This document shows positions 57,165 to 64,000 of a stretch of DNA of 64,000 nt, piece by piece. The position numbers were made by a program, and so were the translations under genes. The notes beneath the pieces are model-generated. The model had not been told where the DNA came from. It saw nothing but the letters and a program-made list of their open reading frames with translations, and made no database searches. Each line of letters begins with the position of its first letter. Position 1 is the first letter of the stretch. Source of the stretch: Labrys sp. WJW (GTDB taxonomy: Bacteria > Pseudomonadota > Alphaproteobacteria > Rhizobiales > Labraceae); the NCBI RefSeq assembly GCF_001676615.1, contig NZ_LYXZ01000004.1, positions 62,001 to 126,000 on the forward strand. Reading direction: 5' to 3'.

Positions 57165-57372
57165 TTCCTGCCCTATCTGACCCGCTCGAGCGGGGTGCCG
57201 TCCGCCGGATTTTCACTGATGAACCTTACGGCACGCATCAATGCAAGCCGCAAGCCGATTGCTTCCGCAACGATATTTCGAATTGCATGGCCTGCGCCTT
57301 CAAAAATTTCGCCACCCGCTTGTCAGCCCCAAAAAACCACCTATAGTTCGCGCTGTCCGATATTGTGACCAT

Positions 57373-57392
57373 ATGTACAGTATATTGTACAT
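57373..57392. promoter_or_regulatory. Candidate IclR operator
   Basis: ATGTACA-GTATAT-TGTACAT: perfect 7-bp arms, 6-nt spacer, 56 bp before the binding-protein ATG and close to AT-rich promoter-like sequence. This is the most symmetric element in the divergent region. Confidence 0.75.
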
Positions 57393-57447
57393 CATGCAAG
57401 AGCCAAGGCTGCAAACAAGGCCCGCTGGCTCACAAGAGGGGAACGAC

Positions 57448-58518
57448 ATGATCAAGACTTCACTGCTGCGGAAACTCACCGATCGGCGCGCCTTGATGGC
57501 GGGAGTCGGTCTCGCCGTGCTGGCCTTCGCTGCCACGGCCGGCATGGCTCAGGCCGCCTCGAACTGCGTCAAGGGCGATCGCAAGGCGCCGTATCGCATC
57601 GGCTGGGCGAATATCTATTCCGTGCCGACCTGGATGAAGCAGACGGAAGGCACCATCGTCAGCGAAGTCGACGCGCTCAAGAAGGAGGGGTTGGTCAAGG
57701 ATCTGATGATCACCGACGCCCAGGGCAATGCCCAGACCCAGATCCAGCAGATCCAGTCGATGATCGACGCCAATCTCGATGCCATCATCGTCGAGGCCGG
57801 CTCGTCCACGGCGCTCGATCGCGTCGTCTCCGATGCCTGCGCCAAAGGCATCGCCGTGATGAATTTCGACAGCCTCGTCGACACCGACAATCTTACCGCC
57901 AAGATCAACACGGATTCGCTCGAATGGGGCAAGCAGGCCGCCGAATGGATGGTCAAGCAACTCGGCGGCAAGGGCAAGATCATCATCATGAACGGCCCGG
58001 CCGGAGTTTCGGTCAGCGACGACCGCCGCAAGGGCGCCCAGCCGGTGCTCGACGCCAACAAGGGCCTGGAAATCATCACCGAGACCAACACCGAATATAA
58101 TGTCGCACCCGCCCAGGAAGCGATGACCAGCCTGCTCTTCGCCAATCCGCAGATCGATGGCGTGCTGTCGCTCGGCGGCGCCCTGTCGGCCGGTTCGGTG
58201 CTGGCCTTCGACCGCCAGGGCCGCGACCAGGTGCCGACCACCGGCGAGAACGCCCGCCAGTTCCTGGAACTGTGGAAGGAGAAGAAGTTGAAGGGCTGGG
58301 GTACCATGCAGCCCAATTGGCTCGGCGCCTTCTCGGTCTATGCGGCGGTCCAGGCATTACAGGGCAAGACCATCCCGGCCAAGGTCAAGGTGCCGCTGCC
58401 GGTGATCGACGACAGCAATATCGACTCCTATCTCGCCCGCGCCGACAAGTTCCCGGCGGATGGCTACATCTACTCCGACTATGACCGGGCGCTCTTCGAC
58501 AAGCTGCTGGCGCAATAG
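57448..58518 (+). CDS. CUT2-type ABC importer, sugar-binding protein
   Basis: 356 aa periplasmic binding protein of the ribose/galactose type. Signal peptide ends GMAQA|ASN at about residue 36. QTQIQQIQSMIDANLDAIIVEAGSSTALDRV and KIIIMNGPAGVSVSDDRRKGAQPVL are typical. It is longer than ribose-binding protein (about 300 aa). AGAGGGGA precedes ATG 57448. The ligand is unknown. Confidence 0.9.
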   Translation: MIKTSLLRKLTDRRALMAGVGLAVLAFAATAGMAQAASNCVKGDRKAPYRIGWANIYSVPTWMKQTEGTIVSEVDALKKEGLVKDLMITDAQGNAQTQIQQIQSMIDANLDAIIVEAGSSTALDRVVSDACAKGIAVMNFDSLVDTDNLTAKINTDSLEWGKQAAEWMVKQLGGKGKIIIMNGPAGVSVSDDRRKGAQPVLDANKGLEIITETNTEYNVAPAQEAMTSLLFANPQIDGVLSLGGALSAGSVLAFDRQGRDQVPTTGENARQFLELWKEKKLKGWGTMQPNWLGAFSVYAAVQALQGKTIPAKVKVPLPVIDDSNIDSYLARADKFPADGYIYSDYDRALFDKLLAQ

Positions 58519-58548
58519 GCGTCGAGGTTCGCACGGAGAGTCTGTTTC

Positions 58549-60057
58549 ATGATCGATCGTCCGCCTTTGCTGGAAGCCCGCCAGGTCCTGAAGGGCTTCT
58601 ACGGCAATCCGGTGCTGAAGGGTGTCAGCATCGCGCTGCGCCCGGGCCGGGTTCATGCCCTGCTGGGCGAGAACGGTGCCGGCAAGTCGACCCTGATCAA
58701 TCTTCTGTCCGGTGCCCTGGCACCGGACGGTGGTGAGATCGTGCTCGACGGCAAGTCCGTCTCGCGCTTCAACCCGGATCTCGCCCGCAAGGCCGGCATC
58801 GCCGTCGTGCAGCAGGAACTCAGCCTCACGCCCGAGCTCTCCATCGCCGAGAATATCGGCCTCGGCTCCTATCCTCGCCGTTTCGGCCTGGTGGACTACC
58901 GTGAGTTGCAGCGGCGCGTGAAGGAGGTCTGCGGCCTTGTCGGCCTGACCGAAGCACCGGATACGCTGGTCGGCGACCTCGCGCTCGGCCGCCGGCAGAT
59001 GGTGGAGATTGCCAAGGCGCTGTTCCGCCGTCCGCGCGTGCTGATCCTGGATGAGCCGACCTCCTCGCTGTCGGGCCATGAAGCCGGCATCCTGGCGGGT
59101 TTGATCGGCAGGCTGCGCGAGGAGGGCCTGGCGCTCCTCTACATCTCGCATCGTCTCAACGAGGTGCGGGCCCTGTGCTCGCATGTCACCGTGCTGAAGG
59201 ACGGCGTGGTCACCGCCGACCAGCCGCTGGCCGGCGTCGATTCCGAGGGACTGGTCAAGCTGATGGTCGGGCGCGAGGCCGGCGACCTCTTCCCGGCCTG
59301 GACGCCGCGGACCATCGGCGAGGAACGCATCCATGTCAGGGGCTTTTCAGCCGGCATGGTGCGCGACGTCGATTTTGCCGCCCGTTCCGGCGAAATCGTC
59401 GGCATTGGCGGCCTGGTGGGGCAGGGGCAGGAGGATTTCCTGCTCGGCCTCTATGGCGCCATTCCCGCCTCGGCGCGGAGTGCCAGTCTGGGCGGCAGAT
59501 CGGGGCTGTTCGCCACGGTGGGCGCCGCCAATGCCGCCGGCCTTGCCTATGTGCCTGCCGACCGCAAGAAGGAGGGGCTGATCCTGCCCCATTCCATCGC
59601 CTCCAATCTGCTGCTGCCCTCCCTCGACCTGCAGACACGGCGCGGCCTGCGCGATGGCGGTCGGGAGCGCTCGATGGTGGCCGAGCTTGCCAGGCGCCTC
59701 ACCATCAAGGGCGATACCGCCCGGCCGGTCCAGGCCCTGTCCGGCGGCAACCAGCAGAAGGTGGCGCTGGCCAAATGGCTGCCGCTCGATCCTTCGGTGC
59801 TGCTGCTCAACGACCCGACGCGCGGCGTCGACATCGAAACCAAGAGAGAGATCTATCTGATGCTCCAGGGTTTTGCCGCCGAGGGCAAGCTGGTGATCCT
59901 GCTGAGTTCGGATACCCCCGAACTCGTGCATCTGTGCGACAGGGTCGTGGTGTTCAGCGAGGGGCGGGCGGTGTCCATGCTCGATCGGGATGCAATTTCC
60001 GAGGAAGCCATCGTCGGCTCCGCCATGGGCGTCTCCAAACGGGAGGCCGCGGCATGA
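58549..60057 (+). CDS. CUT2 ABC importer ATPase (RbsA-like, two NBDs)
   Basis: 502 aa with tandem NBDs. NBD1: Walker A GENGAGKST, Walker B LILDEPTSSLS, with the signature altered to LALGRRQMVE. NBD2: signature LSGGNQQKV intact, but Walker B reads LLLNDPTRGVD where RbsA has LDEPTRG, so the Asp-Glu pair is Asn-Asp; its Walker A is missing, as usual. The stop overlaps the first permease start. Confidence 0.92.
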   Translation: MIDRPPLLEARQVLKGFYGNPVLKGVSIALRPGRVHALLGENGAGKSTLINLLSGALAPDGGEIVLDGKSVSRFNPDLARKAGIAVVQQELSLTPELSIAENIGLGSYPRRFGLVDYRELQRRVKEVCGLVGLTEAPDTLVGDLALGRRQMVEIAKALFRRPRVLILDEPTSSLSGHEAGILAGLIGRLREEGLALLYISHRLNEVRALCSHVTVLKDGVVTADQPLAGVDSEGLVKLMVGREAGDLFPAWTPRTIGEERIHVRGFSAGMVRDVDFAARSGEIVGIGGLVGQGQEDFLLGLYGAIPASARSASLGGRSGLFATVGAANAAGLAYVPADRKKEGLILPHSIASNLLLPSLDLQTRRGLRDGGRERSMVAELARRLTIKGDTARPVQALSGGNQQKVALAKWLPLDPSVLLLNDPTRGVDIETKREIYLMLQGFAAEGKLVILLSSDTPELVHLCDRVVVFSEGRAVSMLDRDAISEEAIVGSAMGVSKREAAA

Positions 60058-61016
60058 GCGCTACCGTCTCTTCGTCCAGCCTTTACATGGCGGTCCAGCG
60101 CCGCCGCAATCGCGACCTTGGTGGCCTCTATGTCGTCGTTGCCCTCTTCCTGCTGCTCTATGCCTGGCTCTTTCCCGGCATATTGAGCCTCGGCGGCTTT
60201 TCGAAATTCACCCAGAACTGGTTCCCGCTCGCCTTGGTCACCATGGCGCAGGCCCTGCTGATGCTGAATGGCGGCATCACCCTGGCGGTCGGGCCGATGG
60301 TGAGCCTGGGGGCGGTCATCGCCGCGACGACGATGGGCGGGCCGGCCGGTTCGGTCGGTGGCATCGTCCTGGTCGCCCTGGCCGGATTGGCGATCGGCAG
60401 CCTGATCGGCGTGATCGTCGCCTATCTGCGCCTGCCGGCCATCATCGTCACGCTGGCGGGCTCCTTCATCATCACCGGCGTGGCCCTGTTGATCCTGCCG
60501 CGGCCCGGCGGCTTCGTGCCGCCCTGGTTCTCCGAATTCCTGGCCGGCGACGGACCGACGGCCTTCATCCTGCTCCTCATCGTGCTGGTGGCCTGGAAGC
60601 TGTTCCTGGCCACGCCGACCGGCCTCGGCATCTATGCCGCCGGCGACAATCCGGTCGGCGCCTATCGCTCGGGCGTGCCGGTGGAAAGGGTGAAGGTGAT
60701 TTCCTTCGCCGTCTCCGGCCTCCTCGCCGTCCTCGCCGGCCTCTTCGTGGCGGCACAGACCGGATCGGGCGACCCCGTCATCGGCAATCCCTTCACGCTG
60801 AATTCGATCGCCGGAGCGGTGCTGGGCGGCGTCGGCTTTCTCGGCGGCAAAGGCACCATGCGTGGCGCCATCTGCGGCAGCCTGCTGCTCTCGGTGATGA
60901 TCAACGTGATGTTCTTCCTCGGCTTCCCCCCGGTCGCCCAATATGTCGCCCAGGGCCTGATCATCGTCGGGGCCGTGGCCATTCCCGAACTCTCCGCGCG
61001 CTGGAGGAGGAAATGA
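60054..61016 (+). CDS. CUT2 ABC importer permease 1 (RbsC-like)
   Basis: 320 aa, about eight to ten helices. AQALLMLNGGITLAVGPMVSLGAVIAA and AIAGAVLGGVGFLGGKGTMRGAICG-like SIAGAVLGGVGFLGGKGT match RbsC-type permeases. ATG 60054 overlaps the ATPase stop (ATGA), and its own stop overlaps the next permease start. Confidence 0.92.
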   Translation: MSATVSSSSLYMAVQRRRNRDLGGLYVVVALFLLLYAWLFPGILSLGGFSKFTQNWFPLALVTMAQALLMLNGGITLAVGPMVSLGAVIAATTMGGPAGSVGGIVLVALAGLAIGSLIGVIVAYLRLPAIIVTLAGSFIITGVALLILPRPGGFVPPWFSEFLAGDGPTAFILLLIVLVAWKLFLATPTGLGIYAAGDNPVGAYRSGVPVERVKVISFAVSGLLAVLAGLFVAAQTGSGDPVIGNPFTLNSIAGAVLGGVGFLGGKGTMRGAICGSLLLSVMINVMFFLGFPPVAQYVAQGLIIVGAVAIPELSARWRRK

Positions 61017-61966
61017 GCAATCTGTCCGCCACTGTCAGGGGGCTTTTCAGGAATCCAGCGCTGCTCACCTTGATCCTGGTGGCGCTGGTCTGGCTCGTCG
61101 CCAGCCTCAGCCTGCGCGGCTTCGGCGCCTATGGCCATCTGCGCTACCTTCTGGAACTGGCCGCCGTGATCGGCATCGTGGCCGCCGGGCAGACCCTGGT
61201 GATCATCATGGGCGGCATCGACCTTTCGGTCGGTGCCGTGATCACTGTCACCGCGATCATGCTGCCGCTGATCTCGCCGGGCTGGGACGCTTCGGGGTTG
61301 ATCGGCATCGTTGGGGCCCTGGCGATCGCCACCGGTATCGGGCTGCTCAACGGCGCCGGCGCTGCCTTCCTGCGCGTGCCGCCGATCATCATGACCCTGG
61401 CAATGGCGACCTTCCTGCAGGGCCTGCTGGTGATCGTCGCCGGTGGCAGCGCCGTGTCCGTGACCAACAAGGCCGTGATCTGGCTGGGTTCGGCACGGCC
61501 GCTCGGCATTCCCGCCGGCATCATCCTGTGGATCGTCGTGTCGCTGGCGGTACTCGTGCTGTTGCACCGCATGCCGATGGGCGTGCGCTTCCTGGCCCTG
61601 GGTGCCAACCCGGTGGCGGCTCGGCTGTCGGGCGTCAGCGTCGTCAGAAACACGCTGCTGCTCTATGCCCTGTCCGGTTTCTTCGCGGGCCTTGCCGGCA
61701 CCCTCATCCTCGGCATGAACCGCCAGGGCTATGTCGGCATCGGCGATCCCTATCTCCTGATGTCGATCGCCGCGGTGGTGCTTGGCGGCACCTCCATTCT
61801 CGGCGGCAAGGGCAGCTATGCCGGCACCATCCCGGGCGCCATCCTGTTGGTGACCACCACCGCGTTGATCACGGTGGTGAATGCCTCGCCGGGCTGGCGC
61901 TCGATTATGTTCGGCTCATTGATCCTGGCCCTGCTGTTGATTTCAGGGCGTGAGGCGCGCCGATGA
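61013..61966 (+). CDS. CUT2 ABC importer permease 2 (RbsC-like)
   Basis: 317 aa. IGIVAAGQTLVIIMGGIDLSVGAVITVTA is the canonical RbsC signature and SIAAVVLGGTSILGGKGSYAGTIPGA follows. Two different permeases make a heterodimeric channel. AGGAGG lies right before ATG 61013. Its stop overlaps the amidohydrolase start (ATGA). Confidence 0.93.
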   Translation: MSNLSATVRGLFRNPALLTLILVALVWLVASLSLRGFGAYGHLRYLLELAAVIGIVAAGQTLVIIMGGIDLSVGAVITVTAIMLPLISPGWDASGLIGIVGALAIATGIGLLNGAGAAFLRVPPIIMTLAMATFLQGLLVIVAGGSAVSVTNKAVIWLGSARPLGIPAGIILWIVVSLAVLVLLHRMPMGVRFLALGANPVAARLSGVSVVRNTLLLYALSGFFAGLAGTLILGMNRQGYVGIGDPYLLMSIAAVVLGGTSILGGKGSYAGTIPGAILLVTTTALITVVNASPGWRSIMFGSLILALLLISGREARR

Positions 61967-62907
61967 CCCGCCGCTATGACGGGCCAGTCATCGACCCGCA
62001 TCATCATCTCTGGGACCTGTCTCTGCGGCGCCACCCGTGGTTGCGCCCCCCGGAGGGCGAAGAGAGAGAACTGGTGTTCGGCAGCCTCGCGCCGATCCGG
62101 CGCAATTATGGTGTCGCCGACTATCTTGCCGATGCCGCCGGGCAGAGCATCGTCGCCACCGTACATGTCGAGGCCGGTTGGTCTTCCGAATATCTCCTGG
62201 AGGAAAGCCGCTGGCTTGAAAGCCTCGACAGGAATTCGGGTGTGGCACGGCGCATGGTGGCGCGCGTGCCGCTCAATCGTCCCGACGCCGCCGCGCTGCT
62301 GGAGGCGGAAGCGGCAAACGGCCTGGTGGTCGGTATCAGGGACATCGTCAGCTGGCATCCGGAACCCGCCAAGAGTTTCGCCCGCTCGAAGGACCTGATG
62401 GGCGATCCGCGCTGGCGCGACGGCCTGCGTCAGGCGACACGGCTCGGCCTCTCCTTCGACCTCATGCTGTTTCCCTGGCAAATGGAAGAAGCCCTCGGTC
62501 TGGTTGCAGATTTTCCCGATACGCTCTTCGTGCTCAACCATTGCGGCAGCCCGGCCGACCGCAGTCCGGAGGGCATGGCGCTGTGGCGGCGGGGCCTGCA
62601 GGCACTGGGGCGGGCCGACAACGTCCTCATCAAGATCTCCGACCTCGTCGCCTATGATAGAGATTGGAGCCTCGACAGCCTCAGGCCGGTGATCGAGCAC
62701 TGCGTTGCCTGTTTCGGTCCGCGGCGCGCCATGTTCGCCAGCGATTTCCCGGTGGCTGGGCTGCATGCAAGCTTCGCGGAGGTCTATGACGCTTTTCGAA
62801 CCGTCGCCTCCGAATTCAGCGCGGATGAACAGCGGGACCTTTTCTTTGCCACCGCCGACCGGGCCTACCGTCTCGGTCTCGATAAAGCCGCCACCAGCGA
62901 AACCTGA
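61963..62907 (+). CDS. Amidohydrolase-2 family metal-dependent hydrolase
   Basis: 314 aa TIM barrel. VIDPHHHLWDL, HVEAGW, FVLNHCGSPAD and MFASDFPVAGL match the amidohydrolase-2 (lactonase/decarboxylase) group, which includes L-fuconolactonase- and PDC-lactonase-like enzymes. Translationally coupled to the importer, so it likely acts on the imported compound or an early product. No signal peptide. Confidence 0.88.
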   Translation: MTRRYDGPVIDPHHHLWDLSLRRHPWLRPPEGEERELVFGSLAPIRRNYGVADYLADAAGQSIVATVHVEAGWSSEYLLEESRWLESLDRNSGVARRMVARVPLNRPDAAALLEAEAANGLVVGIRDIVSWHPEPAKSFARSKDLMGDPRWRDGLRQATRLGLSFDLMLFPWQMEEALGLVADFPDTLFVLNHCGSPADRSPEGMALWRRGLQALGRADNVLIKISDLVAYDRDWSLDSLRPVIEHCVACFGPRRAMFASDFPVAGLHASFAEVYDAFRTVASEFSADEQRDLFFATADRAYRLGLDKAATSET

Positions 62908-62910
62908 CCC

Positions 62911-64000
62911 ATGTCCGACCTCCATCTTTCCCTCGATGCCATCGATGACCGCGTGCGGGGCTTTCCTGCCGGCCATAGACCCTTGCCGCTCGCCGAAATT
63001 GGCCGGCAGGGCTGGAAGCCCTATGACGGCACCATGTCGCTGCCGCTCATGTCGCTCGACCGCCCGGCCTTCGAGGGTAACGTTGAGCTGATGATGCGTT
63101 ACGTCCGCGACCATGGCGTGGCGATTGCGCCGCACGCCAAGACGCCGATGTCCACGACTCTCGCCAGAGTGCTGGTCGAGGCCGGAGCCTGGGGCACCAC
63201 CGTCGCCGATATCCGCCAGGCCTCCGTGCTGCTCAAGGCCGGATTCGATCGCCTGATCCTGGCCAACGAGATCGGTGGCGAGGCTGCTGTCAGGCGCCTG
63301 GCAGCGCTGCTCGCCGGACATCCGGAAGCGCGGCTGCATGTTTTCGTCGACTCGCCGGAACTGGCTGCGAGCCTGCTGGAGACCTGGCACAGACGGGACG
63401 ACCTGCCGCCTCTCGGCCTGTTGCTGGAAGTCGGGGCCGGGCGAGCCGGGGCCCGGACGATCGGGGCTGCAAGCGCCGTTCTCGACGCGATCCTGGCGGG
63501 CGAGAACGCGGGCATCGGTCTGAGCGGCATCGGTGCCTATGAGGGCGCGGCCGCGACGGCCGATCCGGAAGAGAGTATCCGCCGCATCGATGAATTGATG
63601 GCTCTGACGGTCGCGACACACGAGCTCGTCCGCAGCCGTGTCGGAATGGAACGCCCCCTGATCCTGACAGCCGGCGGTTCGGTGTTTTTCGACCGGGTCA
63701 TCGCGGGTCTTCGGCCGATCGGCGGCCGGGATGCTGCTACCACCCTGGTCCTGCGCAGCGGCGCGATCTTCTTTCACGACCACGGGGTCTATGAGCGCGG
63801 TCTTGCTGCCCTCGACGCTCGCTTCGGCTTCGAATTATCAAGTAAAATTGTTAGCGCTTCCAACGCATTCAAGCCCGTTCTTCGCATCTGGTCCGAGGTG
63901 TTGTCGCGCCCCGAACCCGGCCTGGCGATCTGCGGCATGGGCCTGCGTGACGTCGCCATGGATCAGGGGCTGCCACGCCCACTGGCGCTCTATCGCGAGG
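62911..64000 (+). CDS. D-amino acid deaminase/aldolase-like PLP enzyme (DSD1 family), 3' end cut off
   Basis: At least 363 aa; the frame runs off the window. Alanine-racemase-type N-terminal barrel with likely PLP Lys77 (IAPHAKTPM), then AGGSVFFDRVIAGL and AIFFHDHGVYE in the second part. It matches the D-serine dehydratase/D-threonine aldolase-like family often annotated amino acid deaminase. The C-terminal metal site would lie beyond the end. It starts 3 bp after the amidohydrolase stop. Confidence 0.85.
   Translation, partial: MSDLHLSLDAIDDRVRGFPAGHRPLPLAEIGRQGWKPYDGTMSLPLMSLDRPAFEGNVELMMRYVRDHGVAIAPHAKTPMSTTLARVLVEAGAWGTTVADIRQASVLLKAGFDRLILANEIGGEAAVRRLAALLAGHPEARLHVFVDSPELAASLLETWHRRDDLPPLGLLLEVGAGRAGARTIGAASAVLDAILAGENAGIGLSGIGAYEGAAATADPEESIRRIDELMALTVATHELVRSRVGMERPLILTAGGSVFFDRVIAGLRPIGGRDAATTLVLRSGAIFFHDHGVYERGLAALDARFGFELSSKIVSASNAFKPVLRIWSEVLSRPEPGLAICGMGLRDVAMDQGLPRPLALYRE

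Overview
The window is GC-rich DNA from an alphaproteobacterium, most likely order Hyphomicrobiales (Rhizobiales). Four things support this: the chromosomal order cell-wall amidase, PBP1A, prfB; guaB, an RsmB-like methyltransferase and guaA close together; the rhizobial biotin operon bioB-F-D-A-Z with a divergent GntR-type bioR and BioR boxes; and a class I PHA synthase. I see no rRNA, tRNA, CRISPR array, insertion sequence or prophage. Genes are tightly packed and no gene-free stretch exceeds about 290 bases.

Layout. 1-17 kb is housekeeping: amidase (cut by the window edge), PBP1A, RF2 with a programmed +1 frameshift, an inositol-monophosphatase-family enzyme, lactate permease, PHA synthase, a small lipoprotein, an aminotransferase, IMP dehydrogenase, an rRNA methyltransferase-like protein, a copper-site-less CoxII-like protein and GMP synthase. 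17-25 kb is accessory: small redox enzymes (F420-type reductase, two SDRs), RidA, three local regulators (LysR, AraC, ArsR) and small stand-alone domains (SRPBCC, GFA, 2H phosphoesterase, YdeI). 25-32 kb holds a CodA-like amidohydrolase and questin-oxidase-like pair divergent from a CUT1 ABC importer. 32-39.5 kb carries riboflavin synthase, a DUF4279 protein and the biotin regulon. 39.4-46.3 kb holds an odd MerR-ATPase fusion, two regulator/MFS-pump pairs (HxlR and TetR) and a sodB-flavin reductase-TPR operon.

46.3-53.7 kb is a complete cytochrome bd module: cydA-B-X and cydD-C diverge from one perfect FNR box, and an FnrN-type regulator closes the cluster. 53.9-56.4 kb is an alpha/beta-hydrolase, AmiS/UreI channel and LysR operon. 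56.4-64 kb is an IclR-controlled catabolic operon: a CUT2 (ribose-type) importer, an amidohydrolase-2 enzyme and a PLP-dependent D-amino-acid deaminase/aldolase-like enzyme cut by the window end.

The intergenic regions are rich in palindromic repeats: REPIN-like GCGGAC-N5-GTCCGC units, a perfect 30-bp inverted repeat before ribE, an 11-bp GTCATTCCCGG inverted repeat, and two copies of a CTCCAACTCTTTGTT-containing dispersed element. The least explained pieces are the MerR-ATPase fusion, the hydrolase-AmiS/UreI operon, the questin-oxidase/amidohydrolase/ABC locus, and a 26-bp palindrome that gives two convergent genes the same C-terminal residues.
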